Shown piece by piece: positions 25,289 through 34,165 of a DNA stretch of 63,567 nucleotides (the first letter of the stretch is position 1; each line of letters starts with the position of its first letter). The stretch comes from Clostridia bacterium (GTDB taxonomy: Bacteria > Bacillota > Clostridia > Christensenellales > Christensenellaceae). Location: contig JAFXKX010000010.1 in assembly GCA_017531505.1 (NCBI GenBank), positions 1 through 63,567 on the forward strand, read 5' to 3'. The notes under the pieces were generated by a model. It had not been told where the DNA came from and ran no database searches. It worked only from the letters and a program-made list of their open reading frames with translations. Position numbers and translations under genes: made by a program.

Positions 25289-26587
25289 ATGGAAGAGAAA
25301 TTCGTAATACACGGTGGAAAACCGTTGCAAGGCGAAGTTTCTGTAGGCGGCGCCAAAAATGCAGCCGTCGCCATTCTGCCTGCCACTTTGTTGGCAGCAG
25401 ATGTATTTACAATAGAAAATGTACCGCATATCGATGACGTTATTATCCTTCTCAATATTTTAAAGAGATTGGGGGCAAAAGTGCAGTTTATCGATCGCAC
25501 TACCGTTACCATCGATACCCGCGAAGTCAAGAATGGCGACGTGCGTCTCAATTTGGCCAAGCGTCTGCGTGCTTCCTACTATTTTGTAGGTTCTCTGATC
25601 GGCCGTTTCAAAGACGTAGGCGTCTATTTGCCCGGCGGTTGTGACATCGGCAGCCGTCCCATCGATCTGCATCTGAAAGGTCTGCGTGCCATCGGTGCAG
25701 AAGTAGATACCGATTTCGGTGTATTCCATGCCAAGGCAGAGCAACTTGTCGGTCAGGAAGTATACTTCGACCAGGTATCTGTTGGTGCCACCATCAATGT
25801 GATGCTGGCAGCAGCACTGGCAGAAGGCACTACCACTCTGATCAATGCCGCAAAAGAGCCCCACGTTGTAGACGTCGCAAACTTCCTCAACCAGATGGGC
25901 GCCCGTATCCGCGGTGTTGGTACGGATACCATCCGTATCCGCGGTGTCAAGGAACTGCACGGCTGTAACTACAGCATCATTCCCGACCAGATCGAAGCAG
26001 GTACGCTGATGATCGCCGCCGCTGCCACCAAAGGCGATGTATTGATCAAGAATATCGTTCCTACCCATATGGATGCCCTGACTGCCAAAATGATCGAAAT
26101 GGGTGTCGAAATCGAAGAGTTCGATGACGCGATCCGCGTTAAGTATGTAAAGCCCTTAAAGGCTGTCAATATCAAGACCTATCCTTACCCCGGTTTCCCC
26201 ACCGATTTGCAGCAGCCCGCAACCGTGCTGCTGAGCACCGCAGAAGGTGCCAGCGTCATTGTGGAAAATATTTTCGAAGCGCGCTTCAAGCATATCGAGG
26301 AGATCCGCCGCATGGGTGCACAGGTTACTGTCGATGATCGCATTGCAGTTGTGCAAGGTGTGAAACGCCTGACCGGTGCGCAGGTAAAAGCAAGCGATCT
26401 GCGTGCAGGCGCAGCGCTGATCATTGCAGGCCTGATGGCAGACGGTACGACCGAGATCGTCAATATCAAATACGTCGACCGCGGATATGATCACATCGAA
26501 AACAAATTGATCTCTATCGGCGCAGATATCGCGCGTATCCCCGTAGAAGAAGACGAACCGATTGATATCGAATTGGACTTTCAGTAA
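25289..26587 (+). CDS. murA: UDP-N-acetylglucosamine 1-carboxyvinyltransferase
   Basis: The first committed step of peptidoglycan synthesis: transfers enolpyruvate from PEP to UDP-GlcNAc in the cytoplasm. The 432-residue inside-out alpha/beta barrel has the nucleotide-binding GGAKNAAVAILPATLLA near residue 20 and the fosfomycin-target cysteine at 118 (LPGGCDIGSRPIDLH). YPGFPTDLQQP later in the sequence is typical. Being Cys rather than Asp at that position, the enzyme should be fosfomycin sensitive. The start has AAAGGAG upstream. A phosphoribosyltransferase gene follows after 28 bases. Confidence 0.97.
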   Translation: MEEKFVIHGGKPLQGEVSVGGAKNAAVAILPATLLAADVFTIENVPHIDDVIILLNILKRLGAKVQFIDRTTVTIDTREVKNGDVRLNLAKRLRASYYFVGSLIGRFKDVGVYLPGGCDIGSRPIDLHLKGLRAIGAEVDTDFGVFHAKAEQLVGQEVYFDQVSVGATINVMLAAALAEGTTTLINAAKEPHVVDVANFLNQMGARIRGVGTDTIRIRGVKELHGCNYSIIPDQIEAGTLMIAAAATKGDVLIKNIVPTHMDALTAKMIEMGVEIEEFDDAIRVKYVKPLKAVNIKTYPYPGFPTDLQQPATVLLSTAEGASVIVENIFEARFKHIEEIRRMGAQVTVDDRIAVVQGVKRLTGAQVKASDLRAGAALIIAGLMADGTTEIVNIKYVDRGYDHIENKLISIGADIARIPVEEDEPIDIELDFQ

Positions 26588-26615
26588 TTTCTGTCGATAA
26601 AAGGGAGTAACTGTT

Positions 26616-27176
26616 ATGGAAAAATATTTTAAAATGCATGTAGCCGGTCTGGAAAGAGATCTGCTGGTTTGTCCGCTGAACGAAAATCTGAGCATTGCCG
26701 CATTCATTATGTTTGGTGATGTGGAACTGACCATCTGCTGTGCACGGGAACTGCTCAAGATCGCTCCCGAGCATGACATTATGATCACCGCCGAATCCAA
26801 GAGCATTCCGCTGATCCACGAAATGGCAAAGCAGAGCGGCGTCAATACTTATGTCATTGCCCGCAAAGGTATCAAGGTCTATATGCCCAATCCCATCAGC
26901 GTACAGGTCAATTCCATTACAACCCAAAATACCCAGATGCTGCATTTGGGCGAAGTAGAACAGAAGATGTTGGCCGGCAAGCGTGTACTGATCGTAGATG
27001 ACGTTATCAGCACCGGCGATTCTTTGAGAGCTCTGGAAGCATTGGTAGAAGCAGCCGGCGGCAACATTGTCGGCAAAATGGCTGTATTGGCAGAAGGCGA
27101 TGCCGCAGAAAGAGAAGATATCCTCTGTCTGGCGCCGCTCCCCTTGTTGGATGGTGAAGGCAAGCCCATTGCTTAA
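26616..27176 (+). CDS. Phosphoribosyltransferase family protein, adenine-PRT-like
   Basis: A 186-residue type I phosphoribosyltransferase. The PRPP loop VLIVDDVISTGDSLRALEALV (about 127-147) is intact and resembles adenine phosphoribosyltransferase or PurR-type domains. The central hood region IMITAESKSIPLIHEMAKQS and VIARKGIKVYM are seen in Apt-related proteins. It differs enough from canonical Apt that the substrate base (adenine, xanthine or none) is uncertain. It lies directly after murA with GGGAG upstream and ends at a strong terminator, so a two-gene operon is likely. Confidence 0.8.
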   Translation: MEKYFKMHVAGLERDLLVCPLNENLSIAAFIMFGDVELTICCARELLKIAPEHDIMITAESKSIPLIHEMAKQSGVNTYVIARKGIKVYMPNPISVQVNSITTQNTQMLHLGEVEQKMLAGKRVLIVDDVISTGDSLRALEALVEAAGGNIVGKMAVLAEGDAAEREDILCLAPLPLLDGEGKPIA

Positions 27177-27186
27177 ATGGAAAAGC

Positions 27187-27222
27187 AAAAGAGAGAAGTT
27201 TTGATCAAAACTTCTCTCTTTT
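27187..27222. terminator. Bidirectional terminator
   Basis: An 18-base perfect inverted repeat AAAAGAGAGAAGTTTTGA and complement with a T-run, between the phosphoribosyltransferase gene and the convergent SDR gene. Confidence 0.85.
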
Positions 27223-27234
27223 TTATTGGCGGTA

Positions 27235-28038
27235 TTATTTCGCATACAGCAGACCCACAATATAATTATATACTTTCGCGGGCAATATCTTTGCTAAAAA
27301 TGTAAAGACGCGATATTTCGGTCCGACAGTATAAAACGGCCGCGGATGTTTGCGCTCTGCCACCCGACAAATACGCTTTGCCACATATTCCGGGCGCATA
27401 CCGCTGCGTTCATCTTTTTCCATCGACGCCACCGACCTTTCCAGCCGTTCGCCATAGACTGCGCCCCCTTCCGCCTTCTGTCTGGCATCTGTAAAGCCCG
27501 TCCGGACATCCCCCGGCATAACTGCCGATACCCGGATACCGTAAGGACGCACTTCATTGGCCAATGACAATACCAGCGAATTGATCGCCGCCTTGCTCGC
27601 CGAATAAAATGCCTGAAAAGGGATCGCCAATGCACCTGCTACCGAACTGACAGCCACAATGCTGCCATATTTTTGTGCCCGCAGATAGGGCAGTACGGCC
27701 TTGACGCAATGGAAGAATCCAAAGAAATTGACCTCCAACTGTTGATGCGCCGCCGTATCTTCCGTCTGCTCTACAGCACCGGAGATACCGTATCCTGCAT
27801 TGCTGATCAGCACATCAATACACCCTTGCTCCCGATAGATCTGAGCCATCGCCTGTGCGATCGCCTGCGCGTCACATACATCTGCCGCGATCGTATGCAG
27901 CTCCGGTATCACTTTTGGATTACGCGAGATTCCATACACAATATACCCCTTTTGTATCAAATGCTCTACCGTAGCTTTTCCGATTCCTCCGGAAGCCCCG
28001 GTTACCACTGCCACTTTCTTATTCTCTATATTACTCAT
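27235..28038 (-). CDS. Short-chain dehydrogenase/reductase
   Basis: A 267-residue NAD(P)-dependent classical SDR. The cofactor loop is TGASGGIGKATVEHL (about 14-28), the NAG motif is ISNAGYG near 87, and the catalytic Ser-Tyr-Lys triad is VSSVAGA and YSASKAAI. The pattern VMPGDVRTGFTDARQ follows. The C-terminal part includes a hydrophobic stretch that could be membrane-associated. The substrate is not predictable, and 3-oxoacyl reduction is possible but the context does not support fatty acid synthesis. Transcribed alone. Confidence 0.88.
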   Translation of the reverse strand: MSNIENKKVAVVTGASGGIGKATVEHLIQKGYIVYGISRNPKVIPELHTIAADVCDAQAIAQAMAQIYREQGCIDVLISNAGYGISGAVEQTEDTAAHQQLEVNFFGFFHCVKAVLPYLRAQKYGSIVAVSSVAGALAIPFQAFYSASKAAINSLVLSLANEVRPYGIRVSAVMPGDVRTGFTDARQKAEGGAVYGERLERSVASMEKDERSGMRPEYVAKRICRVAERKHPRPFYTVGPKYRVFTFLAKILPAKVYNYIVGLLYAK

Positions 28039-28164
28039 ATACTCTTCCGCCTTTTGCTTGGTGGATTTGCTTTATCCTAACACACTCTGCGCATATAAGC
28101 AATTCCGGATTATCAGTAATATTTAGTTATTTGTGTTATAATTGATACAGCAAAAGGAGGTCTT

Positions 28165-28737
28165 ATGAAAAAAGAGCATCGATTCCGAACATTATTCTGG
28201 AATGCATTTATCTGGAGTGCATGTACTTCTGTAGGTCACGTTACCATTGCGCTTATGCGAAAAAAATATGTAGACGAGCTGCATTGGCTGGAAGAAGAGG
28301 AAATGACTGATCTTATCACGATTTCCCAATCCACCCCCGGTCCTGTGCTTATCAACGCGTCTGTATTGGTAGGTTATCGTATCGGCGGACTGCCCGGAGC
28401 ACTGCTCGCGATCCTCGGCACTACACTGCCCCCGCTTATCATTATGTCTTTGGTGACCATGTTCTACGAACTGGTTCGCACCAATATGTATATCCGTTAT
28501 GCACTGCGCGGTATGCAGGCTGCGGCTGCTGCCTTGCTGCTGGATGTCACCATCACTATGTTTACCAACGTTACCAAACAAAAGCATTGGCTGACATATC
28601 TTCTCATCCTCGCGTCCTTTATTGCCACTGCCGTATTCAAGATCAATGTATTGTACATTGCATTGGTCTGCATCCTTGCCGGCATTATCAAAACACTCTG
28701 CATGCGTAATAAGCAGAAGAAGGAGGCCTCGAAATGA
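28165..28737 (+). CDS. Chromate transporter, N-terminal-type half (ChrA short subunit)
   Basis: A 190-residue membrane protein of the CHR family. The short-chain members act as a pair, and this is one half. FWNAFIWSACTSVGHVTIALM, then STPGPVLINASVLVGYRIGG (family PGP motif) and LPPLIIMSLVTMFYEL are typical, with about five or six transmembrane helices. CHR proteins exchange chromate/sulfate or other oxyanions, and the real substrate is not known here. The ATGA overlap with the next gene implies coupled translation. A -10 TATAAT lies just before, at about 28136. Confidence 0.85.
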   Translation: MKKEHRFRTLFWNAFIWSACTSVGHVTIALMRKKYVDELHWLEEEEMTDLITISQSTPGPVLINASVLVGYRIGGLPGALLAILGTTLPPLIIMSLVTMFYELVRTNMYIRYALRGMQAAAAALLLDVTITMFTNVTKQKHWLTYLLILASFIATAVFKINVLYIALVCILAGIIKTLCMRNKQKKEASK

Positions 28738-29306
28738 TGATGTATCTGAAACTGTTCTGGGTATTCTTCCAGATCGGCGTTTTGAGTTTTGGCGGCGGAT
28801 ATGCCGCAATGCCCATTGTGGAAGACCATGTGGTAGAACAACTGGAATGGATGAGCGCAGAAGAATTTGCCGATGTCATCATTATCGACGAATTGACCCC
28901 CGGCCCCATCGCCCTGAATACCTCTACCTTTGTGGGCACCAAGATGGCCGGTCTCGGTGGTGCTGTCGCAGCCACTTTAGGCAATATCCTCCCCTCCTGC
29001 ATTCTGACCTTCGTATTAGCCAAACTCTATTACAAATACCGGTCTCTGAAACTGATCAATGGCGCCCTCGGCGGATTGCGGGCCATGGTTGTGGCGCTGC
29101 TGGCATCTATGTCTCTGACGCTGATCATGACCGCTCTGTTTGGAGGTATGCGGCTCCCCCTTGCTTTATCAGATACGGATTTCTTGGCAGCAATCCTGTT
29201 TGCAGGGTCTCTGTTTGTTCTGCGTAAATGGAAACTCAATCCTTTGCTGATCTTATTGATCTGCGGAGTTGCCGGGCTGATCGGTTACCCTCTGTTGGGC
29301 TGCTGA
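28734..29306 (+). CDS. Chromate transporter, second half (ChrA short subunit)
   Basis: The second CHR half, 190 residues: FFQIGVLSFGGGYAAMPIVEDHVVEQLEWMSAEEFADVI and ELTPGPIALNTSTFVG are the best-conserved CHR segments, with PGP repeated. Five or six helices are predicted. The two halves have opposite topologies in characterised pairs and are both needed. The start overlaps the first gene's stop by four bases. A strong terminator lies ten bases after the stop. Confidence 0.87.
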   Translation: MMMYLKLFWVFFQIGVLSFGGGYAAMPIVEDHVVEQLEWMSAEEFADVIIIDELTPGPIALNTSTFVGTKMAGLGGAVAATLGNILPSCILTFVLAKLYYKYRSLKLINGALGGLRAMVVALLASMSLTLIMTALFGGMRLPLALSDTDFLAAILFAGSLFVLRKWKLNPLLILLICGVAGLIGYPLLGC

Positions 29307-29315
29307 ATCAATCCT

Positions 29316-29350
29316 ATAAAAAGAGCGTGGAAACTCCACGCTCTTTTTAT
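29316..29350. terminator. Bidirectional terminator
   Basis: A 15-bp perfect stem ATAAAAAGAGCGTGG with a 5-nt loop. It lies between the chromate transporter pair and the convergent homocysteine methyltransferase gene. Confidence 0.85.
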
Positions 29351-29359
29351 ATTTCCGTG

Positions 29360-30289
29360 TTAAATTGTTTTGCTCCATGCAAAGATCTCTTCAATATCCG
29401 AAGGACCGGTACGGCAGCAGCCGCCAATGATATTCGCGCCGGCTTCATACCACGCCGGCACCCAATGGCTATAGCCATGTCCGCACGGCGCATCGTGCCA
29501 GGTCTTATCCGTTGCATCATACACTTCGCCGCTGTTTCCGTATACCACAATCGGCTTTTTTGTATTTTCCCGCAATATCCTGACCAATCCCTCGATATAT
29601 TCCGGTGCAGTGCAATTCACGCCGATGGCCGCTACCAGAGGATGATCTGCCAACCGCTTTGCACATTGTGCTATGGGCGTCCCGTCGCTGATATGCATTT
29701 CGTCTTTGCAGCTGAAGCTGATCCAGCAAGGCATCTGCAGTTCTTCCGCGATCTGCAAAATCACCTCTGCTTCCCACAATGCAGGGATCGTTTCACAGGC
29801 AAACATATCCGCACCTGCCTGCTTGAGCAGTTCCATGCGTTCTTTATGGAATATATACAGTTCCTCTTTGGAAATCGTATAGTCTCCGCGATATTCCGAT
29901 CCATCGGCCAGATACGCACCATATGGTCCTACCGATGCCGCTGCGACTGGATGTATTCTGCCCATCTTGCAGCCGATCTCCTGCCAATAATCCTCAGCAG
30001 CCTGTCTTAACAGTGCGACGGAATTTCCGATCAGTTGTTCGGCCTGTTCTTTGGAGAACCCGCGCTGTATAAAGCCGGGGATGGTAGCCTGATAGCTGGC
30101 GGAGATCCCGATATCCGCGCCTGCAGCAAAATAGTCATAATGTACCTGACGGATCAACTCCGGCTGCTCTGCCAGTATTTTGGCCGACCAAAGCGAATCG
30201 TTGATATTACAACCTCTTGCTTCCAACTCTGTTGCCAAGGCGCCATCCAGAATCAGTACTTTTTGTGTTTGTAATAATGTATTCAGCAT
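29360..30289 (-). CDS. mmuM: Homocysteine S-methyltransferase
   Basis: A 309-residue (betaine-homocysteine-methyltransferase-fold) enzyme that methylates homocysteine, usually with S-methylmethionine. The zinc site is present as GVNC (about 222-225) and GGCCR near the C-terminus, and the N-terminal LILDGALATELEARG and ASYQATIPGF are typical of MmuM/YitJ-type enzymes. It belongs to the window's sulfur/methyl recycling genes (mtnN, cysK). It starts three bases after the nitroreductase stop (30293), so the two are transcribed together. Confidence 0.9.
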   Translation of the reverse strand: MLNTLLQTQKVLILDGALATELEARGCNINDSLWSAKILAEQPELIRQVHYDYFAAGADIGISASYQATIPGFIQRGFSKEQAEQLIGNSVALLRQAAEDYWQEIGCKMGRIHPVAAASVGPYGAYLADGSEYRGDYTISKEELYIFHKERMELLKQAGADMFACETIPALWEAEVILQIAEELQMPCWISFSCKDEMHISDGTPIAQCAKRLADHPLVAAIGVNCTAPEYIEGLVRILRENTKKPIVVYGNSGEVYDATDKTWHDAPCGHGYSHWVPAWYEAGANIIGGCCRTGPSDIEEIFAWSKTI

Positions 30290-30292
30290 AAC

Positions 30293-30811
30293 TCAAAAGG
30301 TATCGTAGCAGACCACTTCTTCCAACGGTCTATATTCATAGTGCAATTTTGCAGGTACCGCATCCTCTGCAGCATACCCCATCACCAACAGTGCGACCGG
30401 CTCGATATAATCCGGGATCGCATACGTCTCACGCATTGCCGCAGGGTCAAAATGCATGACCCATGTAGATCCCACGCCCAGTTCCCAGGCTGCCAGCATC
30501 ATATGTGTCGTCACAATGCATGCATCAGATACGCCGCAGGTCTTGCCGTCATATTTTCTGGTCCAGCATTCCTTCTTGTTATAGCAGATAAGCATCGCCG
30601 TAGGTGCGCCAAAGCGGCATTTGGTGCAGCTATCCAGTTTCTTTAATGCCTCATCGGTATTGAGCACCAATATCCGCTGCGGCTGATAATTACATCCGGT
30701 AGGAGCGACATGGCCGGCCGCCAGAATACGGTCGATCACTTCCTGTTCCAGATGCGTATCCTTAAACTTTCTGACCGAGTATCTCTCGGTAGCCAATTGC
30801 ATAAAATCCAT
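30293..30811 (-). CDS. Nitroreductase family protein
   Basis: A 172-residue FMN-binding nitroreductase, probably reducing quinones or nitro compounds with NAD(P)H. MDFMQLATERYSVRKF at the N-terminus carries the family RYSVR/RxSxR phosphate-binding segment, and AGHVAPTGCNYQPQRI is the next signature. HMMLAAWELGVGSTWVMHFD and the VMGYAAEDAVPAKLHYEYRPLEEVV end are typical. A GGGAGG ribosome site places the start at 30811, not 19 codons further upstream. It is co-transcribed with mmuM. Confidence 0.9.
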   Translation of the reverse strand: MDFMQLATERYSVRKFKDTHLEQEVIDRILAAGHVAPTGCNYQPQRILVLNTDEALKKLDSCTKCRFGAPTAMLICYNKKECWTRKYDGKTCGVSDACIVTTHMMLAAWELGVGSTWVMHFDPAAMRETYAIPDYIEPVALLVMGYAAEDAVPAKLHYEYRPLEEVVCYDTF

Positions 30812-30885
30812 TTTGATTCCTCCCGATCCAACATACAGTATCTTTATTATAGCATGAAACACATCCAAATTGGAAACACAATAAA

Positions 30886-30910
30886 AAAACGCCTTTTACA
30901 AAGGCGTTTT
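30886..30910 (-). terminator. Terminator after tRNA-Gln
   Basis: AAAACGCCTT/AAGGCGTTTT with a 5-nt loop. It follows the CCA end of tRNA-Gln on the minus strand within four bases, and has T-rich sequence beyond. Confidence 0.8.
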
Positions 30911-30913
30911 GTT

Positions 30914-30987
30914 TGGCAGCCGAACTAGGATTCGAACCTAGAAAATACGAGTCAGAGTCGTAGGTGTTACCGTTACACTATTCGGCT
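30914..30987 (-). tRNA. tRNA-Gln (anticodon CTG)
   Basis: A cloverleaf on the minus strand: acceptor AGCCGAA/TTCGGCT, discriminator G and encoded CCA. The anticodon stem TACGA/TCGTA holds the loop CTCTGAC with anticodon CTG, and the T-loop is TTCGAAT. Length is 74 including CCA. It is the second tRNA of the unit. Confidence 0.93.
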
Positions 30988-31182
30988 ATATATTCTTTTG
31001 TAAAAATTGGCCCCAGGGATGTCGTCTGCCCCGTTTTGTAACCCGCCTCCCGGCAGGTGGGTAATCTGCTCAGACTTTTGTGCTTCCCACTCGTAATGGG
31101 CTTGCATACCCGGTCTGCAAGACGTGAAAACCCTTTTACAAATTGTGGGTCTAAAATCGAAGCATAACCAGCACCCCAGGTA
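30988..31182 (-). ncRNA. Structured RNA in the tRNA spacer, possibly 6S RNA-like
   Basis: About 195 nt of spacer lies in the tRNA-Val to tRNA-Gln transcript on the minus strand. The ends can close: CCUGGGGUG at the 5' side pairs with CAUCCCUGG at the 3' side, with one U-U mismatch. Inside, UUUGUAA pairs with UUACAAA, and there are hairpins CUUGCA/UGCAAG and CCUGCC-GGGA-GGCGGG. I see no reading frame. The long rod-like pairing with internal bubbles resembles a 6S RNA but I could not match a known consensus. It could also be only spacer. Confidence 0.4.
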
Positions 31183-31259
31183 TGGTGGGATTAATTGGGC
31201 TCGAACCAACGACCTCTACGATGTCAACGTAGCGCTCTGACCAGCTGAGCTATAATCCC
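31183..31259 (-). tRNA. tRNA-Val (anticodon GAC)
   Basis: A minus-strand cloverleaf: acceptor GGGATTA/TAATCCC, discriminator A and CCA encoded. D-arm TAGCTCAGCTGGTCAGAGC, anticodon stem CTACG/CGTAG around TTGACAT with anticodon GAC, and T-loop TTCGAGC. Length is 77 with CCA. It is first in the tRNA unit, with the promoter just upstream. Confidence 0.93.
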
Positions 31260-31272
31260 CCGTGCTATATCT

Positions 31273-31300
31273 ATTATACTCACCCAAAAGAAAAATGCAA
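31273..31300 (-). promoter_or_regulatory. Promoter of the tRNA-Val/tRNA-Gln unit
   Basis: Minus strand TTGCAT, a 16-base spacer and TATAAT, 14 bases before the tRNA-Val 5' end. Confidence 0.7.
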
Positions 31301-31352
31301 GAACTTTTTGAAAAATATTTCTCGTTTTTGAAAATTTACTTTTCAAAAAACA

Positions 31353-31383
31353 AACAGTGCAGCAACCACCGTGCAGCACTGCT
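31353..31383 (-). terminator. Terminator of cyclophilin gene
   Basis: AACAGTGC with GCACTGCTT and inner pairs around an 18-nt loop. On the minus strand it is followed by TTTGTTTTTTG. It lies beyond the stop at 31407. Confidence 0.65.
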
Positions 31384-31406
31384 TATTTTTATCGAAATCC
31401 GATTTC

Positions 31407-31880
31407 TTATTCTGCGATATAAACCTTTTCCATAATTACATCCTGATAAGGGCGATCGCTGTAGTCGGTCAAGCTGTTTGCGATCTCATCGACAACTTCC
31501 ATACCTTCGATCACCTTACCGAATGCTGCATACTGACCATCCAGGTGCGGAGCATCCTCGTGCATGATGAAGAACTGGGAACCTGCGGAATCGGGATCAA
31601 ATGCTCTTGCCATAGAGATGACACCGCGTTCGTGTTTGATGGGATTTTTCCAGCCGTTTGCTTCAAATTCGCCCTTGATGGTGTGACCGGGGCCACCGGT
31701 ACCATTGCCGAGGGGGCAACCACCCTGAATCATGAAACCTGCGATCACGCGATGGAAGGTCAATCCATTATAAAATCCTTCTTCTACCAGTTCCACAAAA
31801 TTCTGTACGGTCAAAGGTGCAGCCTGTTCGTCCAGTTCCACTTTGATCGTACCCATATTTTTTACTTCGATTACTACCAT
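31407..31880 (-). CDS. Peptidyl-prolyl cis-trans isomerase, cyclophilin type
   Basis: A 157-residue cytoplasmic cyclophilin that catalyses proline isomerisation in protein folding. The active site is [13 protein letters not shown] (Arg, Phe, Met, Gln), followed by [30 protein letters not shown] and [15 protein letters not shown], all family landmarks. The start is the ATG at 31880, with AAAAGGAG upstream, so an earlier start that would add 12 residues is rejected. It follows a methyltransferase gene whose stop is at 31918, a 37-base gap. Confidence 0.94.
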   Translation of the reverse strand: MVVIEVKNMGTIKVELDEQAAPLTVQNFVELVEEGFYNGLTFHRVIAGFMIQGGCPLGNGTGGPGHTIKGEFEANGWKNPIKHERGVISMARAFDPDSAGSQFFIMHEDAPHLDGQYAAFGKVIEGMEVVDEIANSLTDYSDRPYQDVIMEKVYIAE

Positions 31881-31917
31881 ATTATTTCTCCTTTTGGTAT
31901 TGATCATATATATCATG

Positions 31918-34041
31918 CTAATAATTTAAAATCAGCACTTTATCTTTGTCTTCGGGATCTCTGCGGATCACCCGGTGTGTATCCATACCATACAGAAGCC
32001 ATTGCTCCAGCACAGTATTTTCTATGCCGCCATAACTGCGTACAGCAGATAATGCATACGGGATCCCATAAGCATCCAATTTGTCCAAAAACGCCATCAG
32101 ATCCCGTTCATCCTGCTCTGTCCAGCCCATCTGGCGGTTATAATATGCTGCCGCACCGATATACGGCGGATCCAGATACACAAAATCTTCCTTCGTCAAT
32201 GTTTCGGCATCGATATTGCGGAAATCCATGGCATAGAACTGTGCATCAGTATGTTCCAATCTCTGCAGAAAAGCCTCCAGTTTATTTTGCATACTGAGGT
32301 TCCAGTCACGCTTTCCTGCCGGCAGATTAAATTCTCCGTTGCGATTAAAGCGGGGAATATTATTAAATCCATAAACCAACAGTACATACAGCATCGCATA
32401 ATAGGACAGATCTTTTTCTTCCTTTTTATTAAAATCTTCCCGCAGTTGTATATAAGCCGATTTATTGACATTTGCCAGGCCGGTCTCTGCCGTAACTCCA
32501 TAATACTCATAACCGTATTTTGCCGTATCCGACAGCCGGTATTTTTCTATCAGGTGACGCACTTGCCCGGTAAAGACATCTTTTCCGTATTGCTTCATGG
32601 CACGGAACAATCCCATAACGGCGGCATCCTGCTCTACAAAACAGATCTGTTCCGCCCCGGCATTGATGCCTACGCTGCAACCACCCGCAAATACATCCCA
32701 TACGCGTTTGCAATCCACGGGGAAGTAGGGGCGCAGCTTGTCCAGTTCCCGGAACTTACCGCCCGCAAAGTTGATCGGAGAATCTATCAGTTCCGGCTCC
32801 TTCCTGCCGCAGCGGCAAACCATCAGGCCGCCCTTGAGGTTTGCATTTTCCTTGAGTACAGGCGCTGTCTTTTTGAATTCATAAGAAAGCAGTAACTGAC
32901 CGGTCTGCTGCTCTTTTGCCGCAAAGGGAGGAAACTGTATGGATACGCTGCCTTTTTTGCGCAATACCCGCATCATCTCGTCTGCCGACAGCTTTGCGGC
33001 AGACCGCGTACCTCTTCCCTCTTGCTTTTCGGGGATCGCAACCAGAATCACTTCTGCATTACACTGCTCCACCATTTGGGCAAACACTTCATCCGCACCC
33101 TTTTTACAGTACAGACTCTTGATATGCCCGCGGGGATTTTTCATCGTCTTGCCTTTTAATTCCGGCTTTGCCCACACAGCAATATTTTCAGGCAAATGAT
33201 AAATATCACTGTACTGGCGGGAGTCGATAGGCGGATCCAGATAAGCGATATCACTATAAGTATACGGAGCCAGCATATTGGCGTCGGTATTGAAAATACG
33301 GTTTTCGGGACTGTTCTCGTTGGAAACAGCCGGCACACGCAGTTCCAGCGGCTCCCACGTGAAGGGAGCAGGCTTAAAGGTATCGTAGTGGGCATAGATA
33401 TTTGCAGCATCATCCATGGCGCACAGCAACGATGCCAACAGAACGGCACGTTCCCGTTCATTCAAATCTCCCTGCTGATACCTGTCTTCTATATCCTGGC
33501 GAATAAACCCGATCTTGCGCGCTGTTGCCACCCCGAAATATTTACCCGCAAAATTCTGTGATACATAGTTTTCCCCGGCAGGGTTCACTTTGTTATATTC
33601 TGCAATATAGCGGGTCACCTTTTGCATATCCGCCTTTTGGGGCGGATACCACGCCTGCAAAAACAGATACGAAGAATACAGCAGATCATTGGCAATGATC
33701 GTCTTATCCGAAAATGCCGCCGCTGACCCGCCGGTCCCTGCAAAATAGTCTGTGAAACTTTCGAATCCGGGCATTGCCTGATCTGCCACATCCCGGATAA
33801 ACTGGGCATACTTTGCCTTGCTGCCGAGATAGCGCTTATCTTCCTGATCAAACGCCAATGCCTCCAGTGTGCTGCGCCGCGCCAATGCACATACGACAGC
33901 AGTGGCATCCTTCTCGCTCCACAGATAACGACCGCTCTTTTTGATGGGCGCTTCGATCTCGCCGCTGTTGATGAGACTGTACAGCGCCTTTTTGGAAATA
34001 CCGAGGCTTTTGATAAATGCACTGGTTCCGATATATGCCAT
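31918..34041 (-). CDS. Fused double D12-class adenine-N6 DNA methyltransferase with N-terminal HTH
   Basis: A 707-residue protein. Residues 1-45 form an excisionase-type helix-turn-helix. Domain 1 (about 70-400) has [14 protein letters not shown], motif I FAGTGG (100-105) and motif IV DPPI (269-272) followed by [11 protein letters not shown]. Domain 2 (about 420-707) has [14 protein letters not shown], motif I FAGGCS (451-456) and motif IV DPPY (624-627). The linker holds a CRCG cysteine pair. The two-domain layout recalls M.FokI and M.StsI, where each half methylates one strand of an asymmetric site. No restriction endonuclease is adjacent. The DPPI change (normally DPPY) probably weakens half 1. 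Confidence 0.85.
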   Translation of the reverse strand: MAYIGTSAFIKSLGISKKALYSLINSGEIEAPIKKSGRYLWSEKDATAVVCALARRSTLEALAFDQEDKRYLGSKAKYAQFIRDVADQAMPGFESFTDYFAGTGGSAAAFSDKTIIANDLLYSSYLFLQAWYPPQKADMQKVTRYIAEYNKVNPAGENYVSQNFAGKYFGVATARKIGFIRQDIEDRYQQGDLNERERAVLLASLLCAMDDAANIYAHYDTFKPAPFTWEPLELRVPAVSNENSPENRIFNTDANMLAPYTYSDIAYLDPPIDSRQYSDIYHLPENIAVWAKPELKGKTMKNPRGHIKSLYCKKGADEVFAQMVEQCNAEVILVAIPEKQEGRGTRSAAKLSADEMMRVLRKKGSVSIQFPPFAAKEQQTGQLLLSYEFKKTAPVLKENANLKGGLMVCRCGRKEPELIDSPINFAGGKFRELDKLRPYFPVDCKRVWDVFAGGCSVGINAGAEQICFVEQDAAVMGLFRAMKQYGKDVFTGQVRHLIEKYRLSDTAKYGYEYYGVTAETGLANVNKSAYIQLREDFNKKEEKDLSYYAMLYVLLVYGFNNIPRFNRNGEFNLPAGKRDWNLSMQNKLEAFLQRLEHTDAQFYAMDFRNIDAETLTKEDFVYLDPPYIGAAAYYNRQMGWTEQDERDLMAFLDKLDAYGIPYALSAVRSYGGIENTVLEQWLLYGMDTHRVIRRDPEDKDKVLILNY

Positions 34042-34132
34042 CGTCGGTCGTCCTTTCTTACAAAAATGCTTGTTTTTATTATTTTATCACTCTGCCTCTC
34101 CGGTGACAATGTCTGCAAGGTGCAACACATAC

Positions 34133-34160
34133 AAAAAAGAGGAGTTTCCTCCTCTTTTTT
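34133..34160 (-). terminator. Terminator after the DUF436-mtnN-cysK unit
   Basis: A 12-bp stem AAAAAAGAGGAG/CTCCTCTTTTTT with a TTTC loop just past the stop at 34166, with T-run on the minus strand. Confidence 0.85.
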
Positions 34161-34165
34161 CACGA

